Positions 1 through 9,219 of a stretch of 64,000 nt of DNA are shown one piece after another. Where the stretch lies: contig NZ_NPJH01000006.1 of NCBI RefSeq assembly GCF_002251365.1, forward strand, positions 1 through 64,000, read 5' to 3'. Made by a program: the position numbers and the translations under genes. The notes under the pieces were generated by a model that made no database searches, was not told the origin of the DNA, and saw nothing but the letters and a program-made list of their open reading frames with translations. Positions within the stretch are counted from its first letter, which is position 1, and every line of letters begins with the position of its first letter. Source of the stretch: Prevotella sp. P3-122 (lineage in GTDB: Bacteria; Bacteroidota; Bacteroidia; Bacteroidales; Bacteroidaceae).

Positions 1-113
1 TATTTGTTTCAACCAAAAGCAATATAATATTTAATGCGAACATTTACAAATCTAACCAGCACTATTATATATGGAAACAACAAGAAGTTCGCATAAAATG
101 GAAATTCGCATAA

Positions 114-718
114 CACACCACCGTACAAGCGGTTCCGCATACGGCGGTTTCGCGCTTTCTCATCTCACGATGTGTGGCAAGTTGTTTTCAGCCATCCCTC
201 GGACTAGCGTCACTCCTACTCTATTGTCGGATTCCGTCCTATCGTGGTGAGTAGGGAAGCTCCTTTCGGACATCTGACTACAAAAGAGTCGCAAGGGTAG
301 CAGTCATTTACTATTGCACTGCGCGATTCGGTCCTTCCCCATAGACACACGTGTCTTAGGTACTATGACCTCTGCTGACTTCTCACGGCAAGCTTTACTC
401 CGTCAGGGCACATCGAATGGGTACATCTTCGCCATGCGTCCGTGAGACCTCCTCGGATAAGGGCATTGTCTTTCCATCTTATGCCTACTTCATTTACACC
501 GACCGTTCCGAATAGCTATCGGGCTTTGGTTTGTGTTGCAACCTAACCCACGGTCATATGCCTTGCATGAAGTTTCTGTTCGTTAGGCCAGATGTTTGCC
601 GCCGGCTTCCTTCAGATTCCACCTCGCGATGGACACCCTTGCCCTTGGCTATGTGATTCCCGCTATTAGGGCTCACTCGGGACTTGCACCCGTTAGACAA
701 TGCTCATGCCGAGCGTAC
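114..718 (-). ncRNA. Group II intron-like RNA without an ORF
   Basis: Read on the minus strand, the segment begins GTACGCTCGGCATGAGC, close to the GUGYG 5' end of group II introns. It carries a domain I-like stretch (ACGGGTGCAAGTCCCGAGT, then AAGGGTGTCCATCGCGAGG) and ends with a hairpin of the domain V type (ACCGCCGTA pairing with TACGGTGGT, about 114-150). No reverse transcriptase or maturase ORF lies inside, and no clear domain VI follows the hairpin before position 1. It is therefore either an ORF-less intron needing a trans-acting maturase or a 3'-truncated relic. Its 5' end sits a few bases behind the terminator hairpin of the M23 peptidase gene, the insertion preference known for group IIC introns. 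The class is not certain. Confidence 0.65.
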
Positions 719-723
719 AACAC

Positions 724-756
724 AAATCCCTGGAGCAGCCGCTCCAGGGATTTTCT
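724..756 (-). terminator. Rho-independent terminator of the M23 peptidase gene
   Basis: A GC-rich hairpin (ATCCCTGGAG, short loop, CTCCAGGGAT) lies about 70 bases past the stop codon of the M23 gene. It is nearly symmetrical with A/T on both flanks. The intron-like RNA starts immediately beyond it. Confidence 0.7.
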
Positions 757-824
757 TTGGAAATATCCTAATTTTTTGTGATTCTGTGGAAATTTATAAA
801 TTCGCTTCAACAGCGCGTACAGGG

Positions 825-1778
825 TTATGAATATCTTAGGATCATGCCTTTCTTTATCTTCATGTTTTTCCTTATGTGGTTCAGGCGGCAGAGCTGGTCG
901 ATGGTTACGCCACGCTTAGCAGCAATTGACGAGAGGGTCTCTCCAGACTGAACCTTGTGATAGAGCTTCTCAGCCTCAGCAGCACCAGTCTGTGCAAGGA
1001 TGTTGTCAGAGCCTGTGCCACCCCGAACCTCGTCACGGGTATATCCTCCGTTGCCGATTTTTCCTCTTGCGGCTGTAGCCTCACGTGATTCCCTGTCATA
1101 GGTGCGCTTATTATAGGTGTAGAAGTCGCCTGTGACGTCCTGGTTTCTGAAGTCGAACATCAGCGCAGGGTTAAGTGCCACTCCGCAGAGCCTGGTCTCG
1201 AAGTGAAGATGCGAGCCCGTGCTCCTTCCTGTGTTGCCGCCAAGTCCGATGACGTCACCGGCCCTTACCTCCTGATTCTCGTCAACGAGCTGCTTCGACA
1301 AGTGGCCGTAGATGGTCTCCAGTCCGTTGGGGTGTCTGATGACGATATACTTGCCATAGCCAGCAGCCTCGTATCTGACGATGCGTACTTTTCCTGAGAA
1401 TGCTGACCTGATGGTATCGCCAATATAAACCTTTATGTCAAGTCCCTTGTGCTGTCTTCCCCATCGTGGTCCGAAATTGCTCGTCACCACCCTGCTCTGC
1501 GTGGGCATGCAGAAATGCTTGAGGTTAATGCGGAAAGAGTCGGGCACCTCGGTGGCCTTGTGTGCGTATGTGTTGTTCCAGTCCTCGTAGAGCTCGGAGG
1601 CCGGAGACTCAAGGTTCTCTCTATAGATGATGTTCTGAAGTGCCAGCGTGTCGAGCTTGCGTGCCTTGCGGTCAACTGGTGCCTGTCGGGCGAGCAGGTC
1701 CTGTGCCACGACAGGCTCTGCCGACATAGCCAGCAGCAATGGTAGTGCGAATGCTTTTATCAGTCTTTTGAAGTTCAT
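825..1778 (-). CDS. M23 family metallopeptidase with C-terminal LysM domain
   Basis: A 317-residue exported peptidoglycan hydrolase of the LytM/M23 type, expected to cut peptide cross-links of the cell wall in the periplasm. Residues 1-26 form a signal peptide ending AVVAQ-like (EPVVAQ). The M23 zinc site is visible as H110xxxD114 in the GRQHKGLDI segment, H159 in YGHLS, and H190LH192 in GSHLHFE. Residues 273-317 are a LysM domain (VQSGETLSSIAAKRGV) that binds glycan chains. All catalytic residues are present, so it is probably active rather than a scaffold-type LytM. The gene stands alone, with its own terminator and a candidate TAACTTTGC -7 box about 220 bases upstream. Confidence 0.93.
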   Translation of the reverse strand: MNFKRLIKAFALPLLLAMSAEPVVAQDLLARQAPVDRKARKLDTLALQNIIYRENLESPASELYEDWNNTYAHKATEVPDSFRINLKHFCMPTQSRVVTSNFGPRWGRQHKGLDIKVYIGDTIRSAFSGKVRIVRYEAAGYGKYIVIRHPNGLETIYGHLSKQLVDENQEVRAGDVIGLGGNTGRSTGSHLHFETRLCGVALNPALMFDFRNQDVTGDFYTYNKRTYDRESREATAARGKIGNGGYTRDEVRGGTGSDNILAQTGAAEAEKLYHKVQSGETLSSIAAKRGVTIDQLCRLNHIRKNMKIKKGMILRYS

Positions 1779-2188
1779 GTCAATTTTTGTTTTCGGGTTG
1801 CGCTGAGTCCGGCAGTAGTATCCGTGCCCCGCGTGTCCGTAATAAGTTTCTGTCCGTCCGGTGCGTGCCTTATGTTGTTGGGGGCTGAAGGATTATGATT
1901 GTTGCCAACCGGTAAATACAGCTTTACGCCTACCCATCAACCTAATGCCCTCCCTTGCGGAGTATCGAAGGTTATGTCATTTGATTTTCAAAGACTTTGC
2001 AAAGTTAGTAAAATATTTGCAAAGAAGTTGCACGATTAACAGTTTTTATTCATCTTTTAACACACCGCCGTTTGCTATATAGTGTTTGCAAAACGGGGTG
2101 TCAGCCACTGTTAAAACTTCGGCAACGCTCGTATAGACGGTACTTCGCGTTGTCTTGACATACATCAAGAAATATCATGAAGACTATG
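1779..2188. promoter_or_regulatory. Intergenic region with M23 promoter and TTTGCAAA motifs
   Basis: No gene is visible here. On the minus strand TAACTTTGC (2007 to 1999) fits the Bacteroidetes -7 box for the M23 gene, which implies a long leader of roughly 200 bases. The palindromic word TTTGCAAA occurs at 1996, 2016 and 2085. A weak hairpin (CGTTTGC...GCAAAACG) at 2069-2096 could end something, but no U-run follows it. Confidence 0.4.
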
Positions 2189-4288
2189 TCAGCTGATGGC
2201 TCCCCAATTAACATTTGTTTGCCTTATCTCCCTGAGTCTGTTCCAGAAGATTGCGCATTCGGGCTTCTCGTAATGGGGGTCGGTGTCTATGACGCGCTGT
2301 GCCTCGTCGCGTGCCATCTGAACTATCTGTCCGTCGCGTGCGATATCGGCAATTTTCAGGTCGAATGCCATTCCGCTCTGCTGTGTGCCCTCCAGGTCGC
2401 CCGGCCCTCTGAGCTTGAGGTCTGCCTCTGCAATCTGAAAGCCGTCGTTGGTGGAGCACATGATGTCGATGCGCTTGCGTGTCTCGGTGGTGATGGTATA
2501 TGGGGTTACGAGTATGCAGTAGCTCTGCTTTGCCCCACGCCCTACCCTTCCGCGCAGCTGGTGCAGTTGTGAGAGGCCGAACCGCTGTGCATCGAGTATC
2601 ACCATCACCGACGCATTAGGCACATTCACTCCAACCTCGATGACAGTGGTGGCAACGAGTATCTGGGTAGTGCCGCTTACAAAATTCTGCATCTCGGCCT
2701 CTTTCTCTGCCGGCTTCATCTTGCCATGAACCTTGCTAAGCCTGCAGTCGGGGAATGCCTGGCAGAGAGTCTCGTAGCCGTCCTCAAGGTTTTTCAGGTC
2801 CGACTTCTCGCTCTCCTTGATTAGCGGGAACACTATGTACACCTGTCTTCCTTGGGCTATCTGCTTGCGTATGCCTTCGTAGAGACTGGTAGTCTGACTG
2901 TCGAACTTGTGTATGGTCTGTATGGGCTTTCTGCCTGGCGGCAGCTGGTCGATGACGCTCACGTCGAGGTCGCCATAGATGGTCATGGCCAATGTGCGCG
3001 GTATAGGCGTCGCTGTCATGACGAGAATGTGGGGAGGATTATCGCTCTTTGACCAAAGTTTTGCTCTCTGTGCTACACCGAAGCGGTGCTGCTCGTCTAC
3101 GATTGCCACTCCGAGATGCGAGAACATCACAGGGTCCTCGATTATGGCGTGAGTACCCACGAGGATGTCTACATCACCAGCAGCGAGGCTCTCCAGCACC
3201 TCCTTGCGCCGTTTTCCCTTCACAGTACCCGTGAGCAGCTCCACCCTTACGTCCATCGAGCCAAGAAACTCGCGGATGGTGGCGAAATGCTGCTCGGCAA
3301 GTATCTCGGTGGGTGCCATCATACATGCCTGGAAACCATTGTCGAGGGCTATAAGCATCGTCATCAGGGCCACAAGTGTCTTACCCGAGCCGACATCGCC
3401 CTGCAGCAGCCTGTTCATCTGCCGGCCAGTTTTCATGTCGGCCCTTATCTCGCGCATCACCCTCTTCTGCGCATCGGTAAGCTCGAAGGGCAGGTGGAGG
3501 CTGTAGAAGTCGTTGAAGAGCGACCCGACCTTCTGGAACACATATCCGCGGTACTTCCGCCTGTTGTCATTGGCGTATCGCAGGATGTTTAGCTGCACGT
3601 AGAACAACTCCTCGAACTTTAGCCTAAGGGTTGCACGCTGAACATCGGTGAGGGTCTTGGGGTGATGGATTAGCCGCAGGGCCTCATCGCGCGGGGCAAG
3701 GTGCAGCCTGGCAGTCATGTCGGGGGGCAGCGTCTCGGGCATTGGCGACGGCAGCTTCGTGGCCAGCGTAGCCTGCAGCTTGGCAATGGCGTTCGACATC
3801 AACCCCGTCTTCTTCATCTTGTCTGTGGTGACATAGTGTGGCTGCATGCCCATCTCAGAGAGCTGCACGTCGTCAGCCTTGTCCATATCGGGATGACTGA
3901 ACTGATAGCGTCCGCCATAAGGTGCAGGCTTGCCGAAGATGACATACCGCTCGCCCACCTTATAATTATTATATATGTATTTGGAGCCATTGAACCAGAC
4001 AATGTCGCAAACGCCAGTGCCATCGGAGACATGAGCAACTATGCGCACCTTGCGCGCCTGCATGGGGAACTCCTCGAAACTGAGTATGCGCCCCATCACC
4101 TGCACGAAAGGCATGTCGCCCCTCAGGTCGCAGATATTGTATACCTTGCTCCTGTCCACATATTTATATGGATAGTATTCGAGCAGGTCACGCCATGTGC
4201 TGATGCCGAGCTCCTTGCTCAGTATCTCCTTTCGCCTTGGCCCTACGCCTTGCAGAAACATTATGTCTTGTTCGAGAATGTCTAACAC
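2189..4288 (-). CDS. recG: ATP-dependent DNA helicase RecG
   Basis: A 699-residue superfamily 2 helicase that drives branch migration and reversal of stalled replication forks. The N-terminal wedge/OB-fold domain spans about residues 1-230, with an HhH-like start ([18 protein letters not shown]). The helicase core carries Walker A GDVGSGKT at 297-304 and the DEQH box at 398-401 ([13 protein letters not shown]). Motif VI (QLRGRVGRG) and the RecG-specific C-terminal region are present, so the protein is full length for the family. The start codon overlaps the end of ispD by 7 bases, and the gene is the last of the DJ-1-ispD-recG operon. Confidence 0.97.
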   Translation of the reverse strand: MLDILEQDIMFLQGVGPRRKEILSKELGISTWRDLLEYYPYKYVDRSKVYNICDLRGDMPFVQVMGRILSFEEFPMQARKVRIVAHVSDGTGVCDIVWFNGSKYIYNNYKVGERYVIFGKPAPYGGRYQFSHPDMDKADDVQLSEMGMQPHYVTTDKMKKTGLMSNAIAKLQATLATKLPSPMPETLPPDMTARLHLAPRDEALRLIHHPKTLTDVQRATLRLKFEELFYVQLNILRYANDNRRKYRGYVFQKVGSLFNDFYSLHLPFELTDAQKRVMREIRADMKTGRQMNRLLQGDVGSGKTLVALMTMLIALDNGFQACMMAPTEILAEQHFATIREFLGSMDVRVELLTGTVKGKRRKEVLESLAAGDVDILVGTHAIIEDPVMFSHLGVAIVDEQHRFGVAQRAKLWSKSDNPPHILVMTATPIPRTLAMTIYGDLDVSVIDQLPPGRKPIQTIHKFDSQTTSLYEGIRKQIAQGRQVYIVFPLIKESEKSDLKNLEDGYETLCQAFPDCRLSKVHGKMKPAEKEAEMQNFVSGTTQILVATTVIEVGVNVPNASVMVILDAQRFGLSQLHQLRGRVGRGAKQSYCILVTPYTITTETRKRIDIMCSTNDGFQIAEADLKLRGPGDLEGTQQSGMAFDLKIADIARDGQIVQMARDEAQRVIDTDPHYEKPECAIFWNRLREIRQTNVNWGAIS

Positions 4289-4950
4289 AGCAGCTCGCCT
4301 ACCTTCAAGTCAAATGGTGTCGTAATCTTGATGTTCTCCCTGTTGCCCTCTACCGTCTGCACGGTGCATCCCAGATTCTCTACCACCGACGCGTCGTCAG
4401 TGAAATTATCCTGGTATGGCTGCTCAAAAGCCTTGCGCAGCAGTGTAAGGTCGAAGGTCTGTGGTGTCTGCACCACCTTGTAGTCATCACGCATGACGTT
4501 ATGTCCTCCGCCGTGACGGTCGACATACCTCAGCGTCTCGACAACGGGCATGACGGGAATGGCCGCGAACTCCTCGCGGGCGGTCTCGAAGCACCGCTCT
4601 ATCACCTCTGCCGAGACGAAGGGACGCACGCCGTCGTGTATGCCCACCACTCCGTCTGTAACATCTGAAGGAATGGCCATGATACCGTTGCGAGATGACT
4701 CAAACCGTGTGGCACCGCCATCGACAATGGTGTGCGGAACGGTGAAATCGTGCTTCTCACACAGCGTCCGCCAATAGTCCTGCTGCTCGCGTGGGAGCAC
4801 GAGTATTATCTGCATGGCGGGGTCGTAGTCGGCAAAGCGCTGAATGGTGCGCATGAGAATGGGCTGGCCGGCCAGCTCAAGGAACTGCTTGGGAATATCG
4901 GTTCCCATGCGTTGCCCCTTGCCTCCGGCTACTATTATAATGTAGTCCAT
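4282..4950 (-). CDS. ispD: 2-C-methyl-D-erythritol 4-phosphate cytidylyltransferase
   Basis: A 222-residue enzyme of the MEP isoprenoid pathway that joins CTP and methylerythritol phosphate to give CDP-ME in the cytosol. The N-terminal nucleotide-binding loop is clear ([19 protein letters not shown]), with the conserved Lys of PKQFLEL and the later [10 protein letters not shown] and TDDASVVE motifs. Length is normal for bacterial IspD. Its stop overlaps the recG start and it lies 34 bases behind the DJ-1 gene, so the three are probably co-transcribed from the divergent promoter near 5560. Confidence 0.95.
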   Translation of the reverse strand: MDYIIIVAGGKGQRMGTDIPKQFLELAGQPILMRTIQRFADYDPAMQIILVLPREQQDYWRTLCEKHDFTVPHTIVDGGATRFESSRNGIMAIPSDVTDGVVGIHDGVRPFVSAEVIERCFETAREEFAAIPVMPVVETLRYVDRHGGGHNVMRDDYKVVQTPQTFDLTLLRKAFEQPYQDNFTDDASVVENLGCTVQTVEGNRENIKITTPFDLKVGELLC

Positions 4951-4984
4951 GTTGATTTACTGATACATGAATGGTTTTTGCGCA

Positions 4985-5530
4985 TTAAACGTACATCATG
5001 CCTTCCTTGATGCCCTTCACGGTCTCGTCGTCAACGAAGAGCGAGAGAATGGTGTATGCGTATGGGAATGCCGCTGCCGGGCCTTTGCCTGTGACGATGT
5101 TGCCATCGACGGTAACGAGCTCGGAGGTATAGTCGGCACCTGTGAGGTGGCTCTCAAAGCCAGGGTAGCATGTTGCCTTTCTGCCATCAAGGAGTCCGAG
5201 CGAGCCGAGCACCATAGGTGCGGCGCAGATAGCTCCGATGCGTCCTCCCCTACCGGCCTGTGCGAGCAACGCCGCCCTGACGCCCTCGTGCAGCTTCAGG
5301 TTCATTGAGCCCGGCATGCCTCCAGGCAGCAGCAGCATGTCGGCATCGGCAAAATCGCCAGCGTCCTCAAAGGTCACGTCGGCCCTCACCGTCACGCCAT
5401 GCGCTGACTCCACAAACTCCGAGCCTGTTATGCTCACTGTCCTCACTTCGAGACCTCCCCTGCGGAGGATGTCAACTGGTGCCAGAGCCTCGATATCCTC
5501 GAAGCCGTTGGCGAGAAATTGGTATATCAT
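4985..5530 (-). CDS. DJ-1/PfpI family protein (YajL/ThiJ-like)
   Basis: A 181-residue member of the DJ-1/PfpI superfamily. The nucleophilic-elbow cysteine is in GAICAAPMVLG and the upstream acidic residue is in ANGFEDIEAL, as in the DJ-1/YajL subgroup. Members are described as glyoxalase/deglycase-like or oxidative-stress proteins; the exact activity cannot be read from sequence. It is the first gene of the minus-strand operon and its start is only about 22-30 bases from the TATCTTTGC box, which supports this start codon. Confidence 0.88.
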   Translation of the reverse strand: MIYQFLANGFEDIEALAPVDILRRGGLEVRTVSITGSEFVESAHGVTVRADVTFEDAGDFADADMLLLPGGMPGSMNLKLHEGVRAALLAQAGRGGRIGAICAAPMVLGSLGLLDGRKATCYPGFESHLTGADYTSELVTVDGNIVTGKGPAAAFPYAYTILSLFVDDETVKGIKEGMMYV

Positions 5531-5558
5531 AATAGCTTACTGAATTGTTGTCGTGATG

Positions 5559-5567
5559 CAAAGATAG
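5559..5567 (-). promoter_or_regulatory. -7 box for DJ-1/ispD/recG operon
   Basis: TATCTTTGC on the minus strand matches the TAnnTTTG element read by the Bacteroidetes primary sigma factor. It lies about 30 bases upstream of the DJ-1 start. Confidence 0.6.
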
Positions 5568-5610
5568 TAAAAAACTTGTGTTTACTTATCAGTGTAGAGG
5601 GATTTTTTGC

Positions 5611-5619
5611 TATCTTTGC
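5611..5619 (+). promoter_or_regulatory. -7 box for nadK
   Basis: TATCTTTGC lies 23 bases before the nadK ATG at 5642, so the leader would be about 15-20 bases. It also argues against the in-frame upstream start at 5519. It forms a divergent pair with the DJ-1 promoter. Confidence 0.6.
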
Positions 5620-5641
5620 AGAAAATTGCAATACTCACGGC

Positions 5642-6529
5642 ATGACACAACAGACACTTCGATTTGCCATCTTCGGCAATGAATACCAAGCCAAGAAGTC
5701 GGCCTCCATAGAGAAGATACTGGCATTTCTCGCTGCCAGGGGAGCCGAGACCTACATGGACCGCCCGTTCTACAACTTCCTCGTGAACGTGCAGCATATG
5801 CCCATCTCTGTGACGGGCATCTTCGACGGCTACAACTTCGACGTCGACTACGTCATCTCGCTTGGCGGTGACGGTACGTTCCTGAAGGCTGCCAGCAAAG
5901 TTGGCGCAAAGGGCACACCCATCATCGGTGTCAACATGGGAAGGCTGGGCTTTCTGGCAAGCATCCTGCCGAGTGAGGTCGACGAGGCTCTCGACGAGAT
6001 ATACAGTGGCAATATTGCCATAGAGGAGCACGCCGTGATACAGGTGGAGGCCGACGGCGAACCCATAGAGGGCAATCCCTTCGCACTGAACGACATCGCG
6101 GTGCTGAAGCGCGACAACGCCTCGATGATTTCCATACGTGCCAGCATCAATGGCGAATACCTTGTGACCTACCAGGCCGACGGACTGATTGTCTCTACCC
6201 CGACTGGTTCCACAGCCTACAGTCTGTCGAACGGTGGCCCAATCATCGTGCCTCAGGCGGGCATACTGTGCCTCACGCCTGTTGCGCCACACAGTCTGAA
6301 CATACGCCCCATAGCCATCAATGATGACAATGTCATACAGCTGTCGGTAGGGAGCCGCAGCCACAACTTCCTCGTTGCCATAGACGGCAGGAGCGAGAAG
6401 CTGCGCGAGGGCACGACGCTCACCATAAGGAAAGCACCTCATAGCATACGCATTGTCAAACGCCATAACCAAAGGTATTTCTCCACGCTCAGAGAGAAAA
6501 TGATGTGGGGAGCCGACCAGAGAGAGTGA
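5642..6529 (+). CDS. nadK: NAD kinase
   Basis: A 295-residue ATP-NAD kinase that makes NADP in the cytosol. The GGDGT motif at residues 75-79 (SLGGDGTFLKAA), the GVNMGRLGFLA loop, the NDIAVLKRD motif and the TPTGSTAYSLSNGGP region are all intact. The reading frame is open back to 5519, but the region upstream of 5642 holds the promoter and reads as non-homologous sequence, so ATG 5642 is chosen. The stop overlaps the start region of the next gene (GTGA), indicating translational coupling with the ABC exporter. Confidence 0.95.
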   Translation: MTQQTLRFAIFGNEYQAKKSASIEKILAFLAARGAETYMDRPFYNFLVNVQHMPISVTGIFDGYNFDVDYVISLGGDGTFLKAASKVGAKGTPIIGVNMGRLGFLASILPSEVDEALDEIYSGNIAIEEHAVIQVEADGEPIEGNPFALNDIAVLKRDNASMISIRASINGEYLVTYQADGLIVSTPTGSTAYSLSNGGPIIVPQAGILCLTPVAPHSLNIRPIAINDDNVIQLSVGSRSHNFLVAIDGRSEKLREGTTLTIRKAPHSIRIVKRHNQRYFSTLREKMMWGADQRE

Positions 6530-8244
6530 CAGCATTAGTATCACCACTACGCAACGGCCTGGGCTGGCTTCTCTTGAAGCTTAGACCATCGGCCACGCAG
6601 CCACGCTATGATATCGCCGACATCGTAGGGTGGCTGTGGAGGGCATGGCGTGCCAACAGGCTGCAGGCAACGCTCAATGCAGTAATAGGACTGGGCGACG
6701 TGGCCGTAAGCCTCGGACAGGTATGGGCGGTGAAGCACGCCATCGACGTGGCGGCAGGTACGGTGCCTGGCTCCATACTGCTGTCGGTGGGACTGTTCGG
6801 ACTACTCATTCTCGCCGACTTCGCCCTGAGCATCAGCTCGATATGGGTGAGAAACCTGCTTGGCATCAAGGCACAGAACCGCATGCAACGTGAACTGCTC
6901 GACCGTATGCTTCGCTCTGAGTGGCACGGAAGGGAGGCGCGACATTCGGGCGACGTGCTCAACAGGCTTGAGACGGATGTCAACGTAGTGGTAAATTTCC
7001 TGGCCGAGACCATTCCCAGCACACTGTCTGTCCTGGCAATGTTCATAGGTGCCTTTCTGTACCTATTCTCCATGGACCGCCTGCTGGCCATCATCGTCGT
7101 CGCCATCATCCCTGTGTTCATACTCCTGAGCAAGGTTTACGTAAGACAGATGCGGAAGCTCACTCGCAAGGTGCGCGACTCCGACTCCAAGGTGCAGAGC
7201 GTACTGCAGGAGACCATACAAAACCGCATGCTCATAAAGACTCTTGAGGGCGACAGCACCATGGTGGGCAAGCTCGGCTCCACACAGACGGAACTGCGGC
7301 AGCATGTGACTAAGCGCACCGCCTTCTCCGTGGTCAGCAACCTGATTCTCAACGTCGGGTTCTCGGCCGGATATCTCGTTGCCTTCCTTTGGGCTGCCAT
7401 ACGTATGTCCGAACACACGCTGACCTTTGGAGGCATGACGGCATTCCTGCAACTCGTCAACAAGATACAGGGTCCCGCACGCAACCTCACAAAGCTGGTA
7501 CCGGCATTCGTCTCTGTGCTCACCTCAGCAGAGAGGCTGATGGAACTGGAGGACGAGCCGCTTGAGGAGCAGGGAGAGCCGCTATACATGGGAAAGCCGT
7601 GCGGAATAAGGCTTGAGAATATTACCTATGCATACGATGACAGCAGCCATAACGTCGTCGACAACATGTACTTCGACTTCAAGCCAGGCACATGCACGGC
7701 GGTGCTCGGCGAGACGGGCGGCGGCAAGACCACCATCGTAAGGCTCATTCTCGCACTGCTCCGTCCGCAACAGGGACAGGTAGTTATCTACGACGGCAGC
7801 AACGCCAGCACCATAACGCCACGCCACCGCTGCAACCTCGTCTACGTGCCGCAGGGCAACACGCTCATGAGCGGTACCATACGCGACAACCTGCTGCTGG
7901 GCAAGCCCGATGCTACGGAAGCCGAGATGGCAGAGGCACTCGACAAGAGCTGCGCCGGATTTGTCTACGAACTGCCCGACGGTATCGACACCACATGCAG
8001 CGAGAAGGGAGGAGGACTCAGCGAGGGACAGGCACAGCGTATTGCCATAGCAAGGGCACTGCTGCGCAACAGGCCAATTATGATTTTCGACGAGTCTACA
8101 AGCGCACTCGACACCGACACTGAGCGCGACCTGCTCAGGAACATTCTCTCCGACAACGACAAAACAATAATATTCGTCACCCACAGGCAAGCGGTGGTGG
8201 AATACTGCCACCAGACGCTGAGGGTAGACAGGAACGTAAACTGA
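6526..8244 (+). CDS. ABC exporter, fused permease and ATPase (MsbA-like)
   Basis: A half-transporter of about 572 residues: six predicted membrane helices in the N-terminal 310 residues, then a nucleotide-binding domain. Walker A is GETGGGKTT near residue 400, the signature is LSEGQAQRIAIARA and Walker B is PIMIFDEST, followed by the H-loop (FVTHRQ). It should act as a homodimer in the inner membrane; lipid or drug export is typical of the family, but the substrate is unknown. Start choice: no ATG fits. GTG 6526 gives a 4-base GTGA overlap with the nadK stop; GTG 6505 is an alternative that adds 7 residues. Confidence 0.88.
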   Translation: MTALVSPLRNGLGWLLLKLRPSATQPRYDIADIVGWLWRAWRANRLQATLNAVIGLGDVAVSLGQVWAVKHAIDVAAGTVPGSILLSVGLFGLLILADFALSISSIWVRNLLGIKAQNRMQRELLDRMLRSEWHGREARHSGDVLNRLETDVNVVVNFLAETIPSTLSVLAMFIGAFLYLFSMDRLLAIIVVAIIPVFILLSKVYVRQMRKLTRKVRDSDSKVQSVLQETIQNRMLIKTLEGDSTMVGKLGSTQTELRQHVTKRTAFSVVSNLILNVGFSAGYLVAFLWAAIRMSEHTLTFGGMTAFLQLVNKIQGPARNLTKLVPAFVSVLTSAERLMELEDEPLEEQGEPLYMGKPCGIRLENITYAYDDSSHNVVDNMYFDFKPGTCTAVLGETGGGKTTIVRLILALLRPQQGQVVIYDGSNASTITPRHRCNLVYVPQGNTLMSGTIRDNLLLGKPDATEAEMAEALDKSCAGFVYELPDGIDTTCSEKGGGLSEGQAQRIAIARALLRNRPIMIFDESTSALDTDTERDLLRNILSDNDKTIIFVTHRQAVVEYCHQTLRVDRNVN

Positions 8245-8252
8245 CAACCATT

Positions 8253-9170
8253 ATGAAACAACTGCTCATTACTCTCGCCATGCTAATAGTCACGGCATCC
8301 TCAGCCAAGGCCGAGGACACAGATTCTCTCTACACTCCATCAATGCTGTCCATAGGCACAATGGTGCCCGACATCGTCATAGACAGCATTCACAACATCA
8401 GCCTCAGCTCACTAAGAGGCCGCTACGTGGTGCTCCACTTCTGGGCATCATGGTGTCCGGACTGCCGCAAGGACATGTCGGCCATGAACGAGCTGTCGTA
8501 CGTATACTCCTCCGACAGCGTGGTGTTCATACACATATCCTACGATACCGACAAGGCCGTATGGCAGAAATACATAGAGGACAACAAGATGCTCGGGCTG
8601 CAGGTGTCGGAGCTGAAGAAAATGAGAGAGACTCAGACATACAGCCTCTTCGGCATCAAATGGATACCCGCCATGTACCTCGTTAGTCCCGAGGGAAGGG
8701 TTATGCTGCGCACAGTAAAGGTGGAGAAACTGGCCGAAAGGCTGAAATACCTCAACTACGCCAAGCTGAGCATACCGAAGAACAAGCGGTCGCGCAATCC
8801 TCGCTTTCAGGGTGGTGAGCGCAACCTGCGATATTATCTCTCGCACAAGATTGACTATCCACGCGAAGCCAACAACTACGGTCTGGAGGGTGTCACCACC
8901 ATGAGGTTCACCATAGAGCGCGACGGCTCCATATCTAACGTCACCGTGAAGGACAATCGCATCACCGTTGAGGACAAGCTGCCATTCCGCAAGCTGCAGG
9001 GCGACGAGCAGAACGTCGTCAGGCAGAAGGCACTCGACGCCTTTGCCAAGGAAGCCACCAGGGTGATAGAGGAAATGCCCAACTGGGAACCCGGCCTCCG
9101 CTACGGCACGCCCGTCAGGGTGGAATACGAAATGCCCATCAACTTCCGCATACACTACACCAACGACTGA
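8253..9170 (+). CDS. Thioredoxin-fold protein fused to a TonB C-terminal-like domain
   Basis: A 305-residue exported protein. Residues 1-20 are a signal peptide (ending AKA). Residues 30-165 are a TlpA/redoxin domain with the active site WC68PDC71. From about residue 185 to the end the sequence reads like the TonB C-terminal domain: NLRYYLSHKIDYPREANNYG, then GVTTMRFTIERDGSISNVTV, MPNWEPGLRYGTPVRVEYEMPINF. A redoxin joined to a TonB_C module without a membrane anchor or proline-rich linker is unusual. Family knowledge suggests a periplasmic thiol-disulfide role near the outer membrane; the TonB_C part may only dock to a receptor or glycan. It lies 8 bases after the ABC exporter, so it is probably co-expressed. 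Confidence 0.85.
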   Translation: MKQLLITLAMLIVTASSAKAEDTDSLYTPSMLSIGTMVPDIVIDSIHNISLSSLRGRYVVLHFWASWCPDCRKDMSAMNELSYVYSSDSVVFIHISYDTDKAVWQKYIEDNKMLGLQVSELKKMRETQTYSLFGIKWIPAMYLVSPEGRVMLRTVKVEKLAERLKYLNYAKLSIPKNKRSRNPRFQGGERNLRYYLSHKIDYPREANNYGLEGVTTMRFTIERDGSISNVTVKDNRITVEDKLPFRKLQGDEQNVVRQKALDAFAKEATRVIEEMPNWEPGLRYGTPVRVEYEMPINFRIHYTND

Positions 9171-9219
9171 CTGGATGTAGGAGTATAGCGAAACCACCAA
9201 TATAACAACATTTTTATAT

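Noticed and set aside
1861..2082. Open frame in the intergenic region between the M23 gene and recG
   Set aside because: It spans promoter-like AT-rich sequence, has no recognisable domain and no translation signals.
5519..5641. N-terminal extension of NAD kinase
   Set aside because: It contains the divergent promoters, and NAD kinase homology begins at residue 42 of the longer frame.
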